Below are positions 45,232 through 54,058 of a DNA stretch of 64,000 nt, in pieces (the first letter of the stretch is position 1; each line of letters starts with the position of its first letter). The DNA comes from Chloroflexota bacterium (GTDB taxonomy: Bacteria; Chloroflexota; Anaerolineae; J102), in NCBI GenBank assembly GCA_029782215.1, contig JAKOVD010000041.1, positions 1 through 64,000 on the forward strand. Direction: 5' to 3'. The notes beneath the pieces were generated by a model, which made no database searches, was not told the DNA's origin, and saw nothing but the letters and a program-made list of their open reading frames with translations. The position numbers and the translations under genes were made by a program.

Positions 45232-45984
45232 CTAGGCCTGAAGCACAGGCCCGTCCAGGCACAACAGCCTGCCCTCGTGCTCGCAGGAGCCGCAGAGGCC
45301 CATGCCACAGCGCATGTAAGCTTCCCAGGAAAGCTCCGCAGGGATGCCGTAGCGCTGCGCCAGGCCCGCCAACGCCGCCAGCATGCCGTGCGGACCGCAG
45401 GCAACCAGGGCATCAAAGGCGCCGCTGGAAAGCAGCGGGGCCACTTCGGCGGTGACCAACCCCGGCGTTCCGGCGGTGCCATCCTCGGTCGTCACCCGCA
45501 CCTCGGCGCCTTCGCGGCGCAGACGGTCGACAAACACCAGGTCGGCAGCGCTGCGGGCACCGATGACCACGGTCATTTGCTTGCCGCCGGCTGCCAGCCG
45601 CCGCGCCAGGAAGCTCAACGGCGCCACGCCGTAGCCCCCTCCCACCCCCAACAAGCGCCTGCCGGCGGAGGTGAAGCCATGACCAAAGGGGCCGCGCAGC
45701 CACACACGCTCACCGGGCTGCAAGCTGTGGAGCAGCCGGGTGAAAGGACCGACGGCCGCCACCGTCAGGGTAAGCGGGTCGGCGTCGACGAGGCTGAAAG
45801 GCTTCTCGTCGAAGCGCGGCAGCCAGGCCATCAGGAACTGGCCGGGTTCTGCCTGCCAGCGGGCCTCGAAGATGAGGGTCTTGGTGCGCTCGTTCTCGGC
45901 TGTCACGCTGGCAATGCGGACGGCCTTGGGCAGCGAAAGTGCCGGGGGCGCCAGCGCAAGCGTTGGGGACGTGGCAGTCGTCAT
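45232..45984 (-). CDS. pyrK: Dihydroorotate dehydrogenase B electron-transfer subunit
   Basis: 250-residue FAD and 2Fe-2S protein that passes electrons from dihydroorotate oxidation to NAD+. FAD/NAD-binding blocks are EPGQFLMAWLP, LLGVGGGYGVAPL and VACGPHGMLAAL. The 2Fe-2S cluster is bound by four cysteines in RCGMGLCGSCEHEGRLLC near the C-terminus. ATG at 45984 lies 21 bases after the pyrD stop. The IS66 element is inserted exactly at its stop codon without changing the protein. Confidence 0.94.
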   Translation of the reverse strand: MTTATSPTLALAPPALSLPKAVRIASVTAENERTKTLIFEARWQAEPGQFLMAWLPRFDEKPFSLVDADPLTLTVAAVGPFTRLLHSLQPGERVWLRGPFGHGFTSAGRRLLGVGGGYGVAPLSFLARRLAAGGKQMTVVIGARSAADLVFVDRLRREGAEVRVTTEDGTAGTPGLVTAEVAPLLSSGAFDALVACGPHGMLAALAGLAQRYGIPAELSWEAYMRCGMGLCGSCEHEGRLLCLDGPVLQA

Positions 45985-46005
45985 GCGTGGATCGTCCTGC
46001 CTGCC

Positions 46006-46977
<972 letters not shown>

Positions 46978-47124
46978 GGGTAGCAAGTAGCAAGTAGGAG
47001 GTGGCAGGTGGCCGGTAGGGGCGGTTCCCCCTGCGGCCGCCCATTCCGAGCAGCGACCGTGAGGGAGCTGGCGGGTGACGGCGGGAGCGCGGCCCGCTAC
47101 TCCTCACCCATCAGCCGCAACCTC

Positions 47125-48522
47125 TCACTTGCTTGCCGCCAGGTAGCTGCGGACAGACTCGACCTGAGCGGCATCGATACGACCGGACTCGTAAAGGATG
47201 TCGAGAAGGGTGGTGAAGGTCATGGCCGCATGCAATTGCACGCCGGCCGCAGCCAGGTTGGCGGCGCCGCCCTGCTGGCGATCGATGAGCACGGCAGCGT
47301 CCGTGACCTGCAGGCCCGCTTCGCGCAGTGTTTCCACGGTGGTGGTCACGCTCCCGGCGCTTGTGACCAGGTCCTCGATCACCACCACCCTCTCACCGGC
47401 ATGGTACTCGCCTTCAATCACCTTGCCCATCCCGTGCGTCTTAAGCTCCTTGCGCGCATAGATGAGCGGGAGACCCGTCTCCATGCTGATGGCGGTGGCG
47501 ATGGGCAGGGCGGCGTAGGGGACCCCGGCCACGCGGTCGACCACGATGCCGGCCAGCATGGCAGCATACACCTGTGCCGCCAGCGCCAACGTGGCTGGAT
47601 CGCTGACCAACAGGCGCAGGTCGACGTACACCGGCGATTGGATGCCGGATGCCAGCGTGAACTGGCCGAAGCGGACGCAGCCCAGGGCATGCAGCCTTTG
47701 GGCGAGGTCACGGAGGCGCGGAGCGGGGACATCCGTCGCGGGAGGAGGCGCCGGCGCCCGCAACTGCGCGGCGAAAGCTTCGGCGGCCTGGCGCGGGTCA
47801 TCGGCCAGGGCAATGCCTCGCCCAACGTTGACCAGCACGCCCCGGCCGTCGCTGCGCTGACCGGCAGCGACCGCGGCCGCGGCGTCGCCTCCCTGGGCGC
47901 CCACACCAGGCACCAGGAACCAGCACTGCGGCGTCAAAGCCCGCACTTCGGCCAGGGCTTCGGGATAGGTAGCGCCCACCACCAGGCCGACGTTGCCGTC
48001 CCCCCAGGTGGGAGCCAGCTTGGCGATGCGCTGGTACACCGGCATCCCCCACCGGCTCATACCCTGGACATCACCGGCGCTGGGATTGGAGGTGTGGCAG
48101 AGCACAAACGCAAAGCGATCGCTATACGAAGTGAAGGGCTGCACACTGTCGCGCCCCAGGTAGGGACTGAGGGTCACGGCATCGGCATCCCACACCTCAA
48201 AGCAAGCGCGGGCGTAGGCGGTCGCCGTCGAGCCAATGTCACCGCGTTTGGCGTCGAGGATGACCGGCACCTCCGGCGGGATGGCCGCCAGCGTCTGGCC
48301 CAACAACTGGTGCCCATCTGCACCCAGGGCTTCGTAGAAGGCGATGTTGGGTTTGTAGCAGGCGGCCAAGTCGCTGGTGGCGGCGATGATCTCCCAGTTC
48401 CAGGCCAGAGGATCGGGAAAGCGGCCCGGCATCTGGTCGAGGTCAGGATCGAGCCCCACACAGAGCGGCGCCCGCCCATGTTCCAGCAAACGTTCCAGCT
48501 TAAAGAGAAAGCGATTGGTCAT
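47125..48522 (-). CDS. pyrFE: Fused orotidine-5'-phosphate decarboxylase / orotate phosphoribosyltransferase
   Basis: 465-residue bifunctional UMP synthase with order PyrF-PyrE. Residues 1-250 form the decarboxylase with the catalytic [11 protein letters not shown] (90-100), the mycobacterial-type 2 variant. Residues 253-268 are a Pro/Ala linker. Residues 269-465 form the orotate transferase with the PRPP loop [13 protein letters not shown] (379-391) and [10 protein letters not shown]. Order is opposite to the animal UMPS (OPRT then OMPDC). ATG at 48522; a TACAAT box on the minus strand about 20 bases upstream could be a promoter -10. Confidence 0.95.
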   Translation of the reverse strand: MTNRFLFKLERLLEHGRAPLCVGLDPDLDQMPGRFPDPLAWNWEIIAATSDLAACYKPNIAFYEALGADGHQLLGQTLAAIPPEVPVILDAKRGDIGSTATAYARACFEVWDADAVTLSPYLGRDSVQPFTSYSDRFAFVLCHTSNPSAGDVQGMSRWGMPVYQRIAKLAPTWGDGNVGLVVGATYPEALAEVRALTPQCWFLVPGVGAQGGDAAAAVAAGQRSDGRGVLVNVGRGIALADDPRQAAEAFAAQLRAPAPPPATDVPAPRLRDLAQRLHALGCVRFGQFTLASGIQSPVYVDLRLLVSDPATLALAAQVYAAMLAGIVVDRVAGVPYAALPIATAISMETGLPLIYARKELKTHGMGKVIEGEYHAGERVVVIEDLVTSAGSVTTTVETLREAGLQVTDAAVLIDRQQGGAANLAAAGVQLHAAMTFTTLLDILYESGRIDAAQVESVRSYLAASK

Positions 48523-48544
48523 GGCTGGCGCTCGATTGTAGCAA

Positions 48545-48570
48545 GAGGGGCGCACGGCTGTGCGCCCCTC
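48545..48570 (-). terminator. Hairpin between pfk and pyrFE
   Basis: GAGGGGCGCAC (48545-48555) and GTGCGCCCCTC (48560-48570) form a perfect 11-bp stem with a 4-base loop, followed on the minus strand by TTGCTAC rather than a clean T-run. It may weaken read-through from pfk into pyrFE. Confidence 0.5.
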
Positions 48571-48618
48571 GCAATGGCAGATTGGCTGGGTGCCCAGGCA
48601 AGGGTCACCGCCGTGCGA

Positions 48619-49788
48619 TCAATACAGGAACATCGGCTTGCCCTGAACATGGGCAACTTTAGGCCGGTACTGGTCGACATCGTAGAACTCGTCCACATCC
48701 ACGCGCTTGAGACCGCGGGTGGTGTAGTCGGCGGCGACGTGCGTATAGCGGCCCTCGCGCAGGGCCACCATGCGGCCGGTAGCACCCTTGGTGGCCAGGT
48801 CAACCGCCAGCGCGCCGTAGTTGGCGGCCACGATGCGGTCCAAGGCATCGGGGGCTCCCGAGCGCATCAGGTAGGCGAGCTGCTGGTAAATGATGTTCTG
48901 GCCGGTCAGATCCTTGATGCGTTCGGCGGTGGTCAGGCCGATGCCGCCCAGCTTCTTGTGACCGTAGGCATCCTCTTCGCCGCTCTCAACAATCTGACCC
49001 TCTGCCAGCATGGCGCCCTCGGAAATGGTCATGAGAGCATAGTTGCTGGGGTTGCGCCGCTTGTCGTCGACAAGCAGGTTCGACAGCTTGTGAATGTCGA
49101 AGGGCACCTCAGAGATGATCGCACGGTCGACGCCTGCGCAGTAAGCGCTGATGAGCGAAGTCTCACCCGAATTGCGGCCGAACAGCTCGACCACGCCGAT
49201 GCGCTCGTGCGAGCCCACAGAGGTGCGCAGATTGGTGATCAACTCCACCGAGCGCGTGACGGCGGTGCTGAACCCGATGCAGTAATCGGTGCCGTAGACG
49301 TCGTTGTCCATCGTCTTAGGAATGGACACAACGGGGAAGCCCTCGGAATGGATGCGGGCGCCGTAGCTCAACGTGTCGTCGCCGCCGATGGGGATGAGCG
49401 CATCGACATGGAGCTGTTCGAGCGTCTCAAGAACCTTCTTCGTGCAGTCCAGGTTGCCCTTGGCATTGACCACGTAGTCAGACGGGTCAAGGGTTTCAGG
49501 AAGGTCCTTGGCCTTGACGTTGCTCGGCTGCGTGCGCGAGGTGTGCAGGAAGGTGCCGCCGGTGCGATCAATGGCGCGGACCACATTCTTGTCGAGCTCG
49601 ATGACCCAGTGACCCCAGCTCTCCGGGTCTTCGTGCTGGTAATTGAGCGGTCCCGCCCAGCCGCGCCGGAAGCCGATGACGCGCCAACCTTCATCAACGG
49701 CCCGATTGACGACCTGCTTGATGCAGGGATTCAAACCAGGAACGTCGCCACCGCCCGTAAGCACGGCGACTGTCTTTTTGTTTACCAT
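48619..49788 (-). CDS. pfp: 6-phosphofructokinase, probably pyrophosphate-dependent
   Basis: 389 residues of the PfkA superfamily. Phosphorylates fructose-6-phosphate. Two positions that track phosphoryl donor are of PPi type: GGDD (135-138; Asp138 where ATP enzymes have Gly) and PKTMDND (Lys158 where ATP enzymes have Gly). The nucleotide-loop start [15 protein letters not shown] and GRNSGETSL are present. ATG at 49788 has GAGG upstream. It lies within the pyr gene set but has its own promoter. Donor specificity is inference from residues. Confidence 0.88.
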   Translation of the reverse strand: MVNKKTVAVLTGGGDVPGLNPCIKQVVNRAVDEGWRVIGFRRGWAGPLNYQHEDPESWGHWVIELDKNVVRAIDRTGGTFLHTSRTQPSNVKAKDLPETLDPSDYVVNAKGNLDCTKKVLETLEQLHVDALIPIGGDDTLSYGARIHSEGFPVVSIPKTMDNDVYGTDYCIGFSTAVTRSVELITNLRTSVGSHERIGVVELFGRNSGETSLISAYCAGVDRAIISEVPFDIHKLSNLLVDDKRRNPSNYALMTISEGAMLAEGQIVESGEEDAYGHKKLGGIGLTTAERIKDLTGQNIIYQQLAYLMRSGAPDALDRIVAANYGALAVDLATKGATGRMVALREGRYTHVAADYTTRGLKRVDVDEFYDVDQYRPKVAHVQGKPMFLY

Positions 49789-49881
49789 ACGATCCTCAAG
49801 CAATGGAATTTAAGGACGGCTAAAGATGACTCAGGCAAAGAACAAGGCAAGACACCCAATTCGGCGTCCTCGCCGCACTTA

Positions 49882-49910
49882 CTTATACCGCATTTTCGGG
49901 ATTCTGACCA
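49882..49910 (-). promoter_or_regulatory. Promoter of phosphofructokinase gene
   Basis: On the minus strand TGGTCA (49905-49910), a 17-base spacer, then TATAAG (49882-49887), five of six to consensus. The start codon is about 94 bases downstream of the -10. Confidence 0.5.
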
Positions 49911-49926
49911 CTCCGAAAGTGACCGG

Positions 49927-50919
49927 TCAGGCCTTGCCGAGCACGGCCGCCAGCAGAGCCATGCGGATGAACATACCGCTCTCTACCTGGCGGAAATAGG
50001 CGGCGCGCGGGTCCTGGTCGACGGCGTAAGAGATCTCGCCCACGCGCGGCAGCGGGTGCATCAGCACGGTATTCGGACGAGCGCGCGCCATCAGGGCGGG
50101 TTCGATGATGTAGTGATCCTTGACGCTGTCATAGACGGCAAGGTCGGTGAAGCGCTCCTTCTGGACACGCGTGATATAGAGAACGTCGACGTCACCGATC
50201 ACCTCGTGCACGTCCTCGACCTCCACGGCCTTGTGGCCGCGCGCTTTCACTTCGGCCACCATATCGGCGGGCAGCCGCAGGATGTCCGGGGCAACGAAGT
50301 AGAACTCGGTGTCGTACAGACTGAGCAGGCGCGTCAGACTGTGGACGGTGCGCCCGTTCTTCAGATCACCGACCATGGCGATCTTGAGCCCATCCAGGCG
50401 TCCCAGCTCATGTTGAACCGTATAGAGATCGAGCAGTGCCTGCGTGGGATGCTCACCCTGACCATCGCCGGCATTGATGATCGGCTTGGCGGCGTAATCG
50501 GCGGCAATCTGCGCGGAACCCACCTCGGGGTGACGGAGAACGATGACATCGGAGTAGCACTCGAGGGTGCGGACGGTGTCGGGCAGGGATTCACCCTTGG
50601 AGACCGACGAGTAGTGCACCTCGTTGATGGGAATGACGCGGCCGCCCAGGCGCAGCATGGCGGCCATGAACGAGGAGGCAGTGCGGGTGCTTGGCTCATA
50701 GAAGAGATTGGTGAGCACTTTGCCGCTGAGAAGGTCGGCCGAGCCAAAACGGCGGACAAGAGTGCGCATCTCGTCGGCCACGCTGAAGATGTAGACCAAC
50801 TTCTCGCGGCTGAACTGGCGCACGGAGATGACATCCTGGCCGTAGAAGCCGTTGTCGACGTGGTCAGCGGGACGGGCGGTGCGCATGGCGTGAGGCTTGG
50901 GTGTACCCTGTGGGCTCAT
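49927..50919 (-). CDS. pyrB: Aspartate carbamoyltransferase catalytic chain
   Basis: Joins carbamoyl phosphate and aspartate in pyrimidine synthesis. 330 residues from ATG at 50919, which has GGAG six bases upstream; longer frames overlap pyrC. The carbamoyl-phosphate site [12 protein letters not shown], the [20 protein letters not shown] block, [17 protein letters not shown] and the C-terminal HPLPRVGEI are typical. No pyrI regulatory chain is in the window. It starts 49 bases after pyrC. Confidence 0.96.
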   Translation of the reverse strand: MSPQGTPKPHAMRTARPADHVDNGFYGQDVISVRQFSREKLVYIFSVADEMRTLVRRFGSADLLSGKVLTNLFYEPSTRTASSFMAAMLRLGGRVIPINEVHYSSVSKGESLPDTVRTLECYSDVIVLRHPEVGSAQIAADYAAKPIINAGDGQGEHPTQALLDLYTVQHELGRLDGLKIAMVGDLKNGRTVHSLTRLLSLYDTEFYFVAPDILRLPADMVAEVKARGHKAVEVEDVHEVIGDVDVLYITRVQKERFTDLAVYDSVKDHYIIEPALMARARPNTVLMHPLPRVGEISYAVDQDPRAAYFRQVESGMFIRMALLAAVLGKA

Positions 50920-50968
50920 AGAAACTCCATGTGTGAGAGTATAGATGAAAGGAATTTGACGGCGTTGC

Positions 50969-52036
50969 TCACGGCGTTGGGGCAACCACCCGTCCGGCGC
51001 CGGGACCGGCCAGGACGCGCCCGTCACGGAAAACCTCTCTGCCGCGAAGGACGACCCTGAGGACGCGCCCGCGGGCAGGCATACCGGCGAAGGGCGACCA
51101 ACCGGGGCGGGTCAGCCAACCCTGGGCAGGGAAATCGTAACGGGCGTCGGCGTCCACCTCGATATAGGTGTCCGGTTGCTCTGGCAACCCATAGATGCGG
51201 CGCGGGTTGGTGTGCATCTTGGCCACCAGGTCATCCAGGGTCAGACGGCCGCCGGCGACGACAAGGAGCATCAGGGGCAGCGACGTTTCCAGTCCGGGAA
51301 CGCCGGGCGGGGGATTCTCACCCTCCTTTTCGGCGGCGGTGTGGGGTGCGTGATCGGTGGCGATACAATCGATACTATCGAGATGGTCCCAAAGGGCCTG
51401 GCGATCCGCCTCGGTGGCCAGCGCTGGCCGCATCTGGCCGAAGGCGCCCAGCCGGGCGGCATCAGCCTCCGTCAGATAGAGGTGGTGCGGGGTCACCTCG
51501 CAGGTCACGCGGACACCCCGCGCCTTGGCCCGGCGAATGAGGGCGATCTCGCTCGCCAGGCTGACGTGGACCACATGCAGCCTCTGGTCGTACAACTCGG
51601 CCAGGGCCAGGCAGGTGGCCAGCATCATGTCTTCGGCATGCACGGCGATGGGGCCGGGACCGCGCCAGGCGGCGAAATAGCCTGCCAACGTCCCCAGCTC
51701 GGCGATGCGCAGACTGCCGAAGGTCTCAGAAACGTAGATCTTGAGCCCGCAAGCCTGGGGACCGGCCGTAGCGGCCACCTCCGGCGGCGTGTCGTTGGTG
51801 GCGCCCACAAAAAACCCGACGTCGCAAACAGCTTTGGCTGCTGCCAGTCGGGCTTTCTCTTCCAGCCGCTCCGGCGTCGAAGTGGGCGGCCTGGAATTCG
51901 GCATGTCAAGAATGGTGGTAAACCCTCCCGCCAGGGCCGCACAGGTGCCGGAAAAGAGATCTTCCTTGTGCGTGAGACCAGGTTCGCGCAGGTGGACGTG
52001 AGGGTCGATCAGGCCGGGCAATCGCAGGAGGGGCAT
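50969..52036 (-). CDS. pyrC: Dihydroorotase
   Basis: Cyclises carbamoyl aspartate to dihydroorotate. 355 residues, shorter than typical type I enzymes (about 420) because it lacks the N-terminal beta domain and starts directly at [20 protein letters not shown], like the dihydroorotase domain of CAD. The metal motif [14 protein letters not shown], the [10 protein letters not shown] region and ATDHAPHT are present. The Lys that is normally carboxylated in this family is not obvious. ATG at 52036 has GGAG five bases upstream, just after the leader hairpin. First gene of the pyr set. Confidence 0.93.
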   Translation of the reverse strand: MPLLRLPGLIDPHVHLREPGLTHKEDLFSGTCAALAGGFTTILDMPNSRPPTSTPERLEEKARLAAAKAVCDVGFFVGATNDTPPEVAATAGPQACGLKIYVSETFGSLRIAELGTLAGYFAAWRGPGPIAVHAEDMMLATCLALAELYDQRLHVVHVSLASEIALIRRAKARGVRVTCEVTPHHLYLTEADAARLGAFGQMRPALATEADRQALWDHLDSIDCIATDHAPHTAAEKEGENPPPGVPGLETSLPLMLLVVAGGRLTLDDLVAKMHTNPRRIYGLPEQPDTYIEVDADARYDFPAQGWLTRPGWSPFAGMPARGRVLRVVLRGREVFRDGRVLAGPGAGRVVAPTP

Positions 52037-52047
52037 ACGGACTCCAC

Positions 52048-52088
52048 AAAAAACCCGCCAGGCGAGACACCAATGGCTCGGGCGGGTT
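52048..52088 (-). terminator. Terminator/attenuator in the pyr operon leader
   Basis: On the minus strand AACCCGCC pairs with GGCGGGTT, with an inner CGAG/CTCG stem, followed by a run of T (A-tract 52048-52053 on plus). It lies between the pyr promoter and pyrC, starting only about five bases after the predicted transcription start and ending 12 bases before the pyrC start codon. Confidence 0.75.
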
Positions 52089-52099
52089 ACCAGGACTGA

Positions 52100-52128
52100 A
52101 GTCTAGCATGAGATGGATGCGGTGGCAA
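52100..52128 (-). promoter_or_regulatory. Promoter of the pyr operon
   Basis: On the minus strand TTGCCA (52123-52128), exactly 17 bases, then TAGACT (52100-52105). The predicted start is about 57 bases before pyrC. Confidence 0.6.
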
Positions 52129-52209
52129 TTCTGACGTTCGGGCTCGACAGAGCTGCCGCATGGCAAATGGAGGTATAACTCCCTGATAGATGACAGGGCC
52201 ATCTCAGGC

Positions 52210-52222
52210 CGTACGGCGTACG
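52210..52222. promoter_or_regulatory. 13-bp palindrome in divergent promoter region
   Basis: CGTACG-G-CGTACG is a perfect palindrome between the pyr promoter (minus) and the promoter of the 68-residue gene (plus). A possible operator. The rest of the 342-base gap 52037-52378 holds the two promoters, the leader terminator, and nothing else recognised. Confidence 0.35.
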
Positions 52223-52262
52223 ACCATGCCGCGGCGCGGCCACACTGCGACGCGACGCGCAG

Positions 52263-52291
52263 TTTACATCCGCTCAGAACCTGTGCACAAT
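52263..52291 (+). promoter_or_regulatory. Promoter of the 68-residue protein gene
   Basis: TTTACA (52263-52268), a 17-base spacer, then CACAAT (52286-52291), about 87 bases before the start codon. Confidence 0.5.
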
Positions 52292-52378
52292 GCCGCCAGC
52301 ATCCTCTTCTTTCCTGCTGTGTGGGCATCCAGTTGGGATCGAAGATGGGCGTGGAAACCCTGCACACTGAGGTCTGAT

Positions 52379-52585
52379 ATGAACGCTACGACGAAAACAC
52401 CGGTCGCACCCTTGATTGCGCCCAAGAAGCTGGCGGCCGTGAACGCGGCCATGCAGACCTGGCTGGAGCGCCAGGCTGCCAACGGAGAATTCGAATCCAC
52501 CTGGGCCGGCGCTGCCGCGCGCTTTGGCGGTGGGTTGGTCAACGTCGATTCCAGCGACGAAGTGGAGATTGTCGTTTTCGGCTAA
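52379..52585 (+). CDS. Small orphan protein, 68 residues
   Basis: Unrecognised. ATG at 52379 has GAGG six to seven bases upstream, and a good promoter match lies about 90 bases further up. The sequence has a basic N-terminal half (APKKLAAVNAAMQTWLERQA), then ESTWAGAAARFGGGLVNVDSSDEVEIVVFG, with acidic residues near the end. There is no signal peptide or membrane segment; the AVNAAMQTWLERQ region could be an amphipathic helix. Divergent from the pyr operon. The coordinated promoter, ribosome site and frame support a real gene. Confidence 0.6.
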   Translation: MNATTKTPVAPLIAPKKLAAVNAAMQTWLERQAANGEFESTWAGAAARFGGGLVNVDSSDEVEIVVFG

Positions 52586-52767
52586 CGGTTATCCGCCTTG
52601 CCGCATCTCGAACCGCAGCGCCCCAAGACGACGTCGTCAGCGGGGCGCTGTTGTTTTGACCTCCCTGACCAGCCCACCGGGAGGCGCCGGTCAGGCACGT
52701 TGGTCGCCCAGCGACGTCTTGCAGCTCCCGGGGGTCCTGGGGATGGGGAGTGTGTTATGCTTTGGAG

Positions 52768-53988
52768 GTGACTGAGCAAGGACACGCGGTCCACCTGGGC
52801 CGCCATCACTGGACCTACGGCGTTTTGCTGGGGGTGGGCTTCATCGGACTGACGGCGACCGGGCCGATCTACAACACCTACGTGCCGATTCTGCTGCACA
52901 ACGCCGGCTTGAGCGCAGCGCTGGTGGCCTTCGTCATGACGTGGAACAACTGGCTGGCGCTCTTCATCCCGGCATGGGCCGGCAGCAGGTCTGATCGCAC
53001 CTGGACGCGGCTGGGACGCCGCCGGCCCTGGATTCTGGCCGGCGCGCCGGTAGGCGTCTTGGCCTTCGCCCTCATCCCGGTGATGCCGGGGCTGGCGGGC
53101 CTGCTGGTGGTCGTGCTCATCAACAACGCCGCGCAGGCGCTGATCCGCGCCCCCGGCCTTGCCTTGCTGGGCGACCAGTTCGACCCCGCCGAACGCAGCA
53201 AGGCCAGCGGGGTGATCAACCTGCTGGGCGGCCTGGGCGCGGTCCTGGCGCTCGTGGGCAGCAGCTACGTCTACAAACTGGGGTCGAGCTGGCCCTTCTG
53301 GCTGGGCGCCGCCCTGATGGGCGCCAGCGCCCTGGTGCTCATCGTCACCGTGCGCGAGCACCGCGAGTGGGGCACGCCCTCCACGGTGCGCGACGACGCC
53401 TGGCGGCGGCTGCGGGCAATGCTGCAGGGAGCGGACCGCCCTGCCGCCCGCCTGCTGCTGGCCACCTTCTGCGCCTTCAGCGCCTACAGCATCCTGGAGA
53501 AGTGGGTGAGCTCGTATGGACACCTGGCGTTGGGACTGGACCTGAGCCGCGTGCCCTTGATCCTGGCCGTTTTTGCCGGCTTTCTGCTACTTGGCGCCCT
53601 GCCGGCCGGGTTCCTGGGCGCCGCCATCGGCCAGCGCCGCGCCATGGGCATCGGTATCGCCATCCTGACCGCGGCCTTCCTGGCCGGTCCCTTCGTCACT
53701 TCGCCCACGGTCCTGATCGTACTGCTGGCACCCGCGGGCATCGCCTGGGCGCTGGTGATCAGCAACCTCTTCCCCTTGCTCTACGCCGTGGCGGGCGACG
53801 GCAGCATGGGCCTTTTCACCGGCCTCTACTTCACGGTTTCATCCCTGGCGGCCATCATCGGCCCGCAGGCCGTCGGCGTGCTGCTCGACCTCACCGGTCA
53901 GAACTACAACGTGATGTGGATCCTGGCCGCCATCCTGATGGGCATGGCGGGCGTTTTGACGATCGCGAGAAGGAAGAGGAATGCGTGA
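52768..53988 (+). CDS. MFS transporter (GPH/SLC45-like)
   Basis: 406 residues with about 11-12 helices. The loop SRSDRTWTRLGRRRPWILAGAP after helix 2 matches the motif of glycoside-pentoside-hexuronide and sucrose-type symporters, so a sugar substrate is possible. GTG at 52768 is chosen (MTEQGHAVHLGRHHW); GTG 52750 is an alternative. A TATGCT box ends six bases before the chosen start, so the mRNA may be leaderless. It converges with the L,D-transpeptidase gene across a strong hairpin. Confidence 0.82.
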   Translation: MTEQGHAVHLGRHHWTYGVLLGVGFIGLTATGPIYNTYVPILLHNAGLSAALVAFVMTWNNWLALFIPAWAGSRSDRTWTRLGRRRPWILAGAPVGVLAFALIPVMPGLAGLLVVVLINNAAQALIRAPGLALLGDQFDPAERSKASGVINLLGGLGAVLALVGSSYVYKLGSSWPFWLGAALMGASALVLIVTVREHREWGTPSTVRDDAWRRLRAMLQGADRPAARLLLATFCAFSAYSILEKWVSSYGHLALGLDLSRVPLILAVFAGFLLLGALPAGFLGAAIGQRRAMGIGIAILTAAFLAGPFVTSPTVLIVLLAPAGIAWALVISNLFPLLYAVAGDGSMGLFTGLYFTVSSLAAIIGPQAVGVLLDLTGQNYNVMWILAAILMGMAGVLTIARRKRNA

Positions 53989-53990
53989 TA

Positions 53991-54020
53991 CGTAATGCGT
54001 AGGCAATGTTACGCATTACG
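53991..54020. terminator. Bidirectional hairpin between convergent genes
   Basis: CGTAATGCGTA and TACGCATTACG form a perfect 11-bp stem around GGCAATGT, immediately after the MFS stop. Further CGTA-rich partial copies follow to 54050. No long T-run is seen. Confidence 0.5.
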
Positions 54021-54058
54021 CAGTACGAAGTACGCATCACGTACCACGCATTCGTTCC

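Noticed and set aside
47008..51060. A 1,350-residue plus-strand open frame across the pyr genes
   Set aside because: It is the shadow of pyrFE, pfk and pyrB in high-GC DNA; its translation is low-complexity Gly/Arg/His-rich with no family features, whereas the minus-strand genes are certain.
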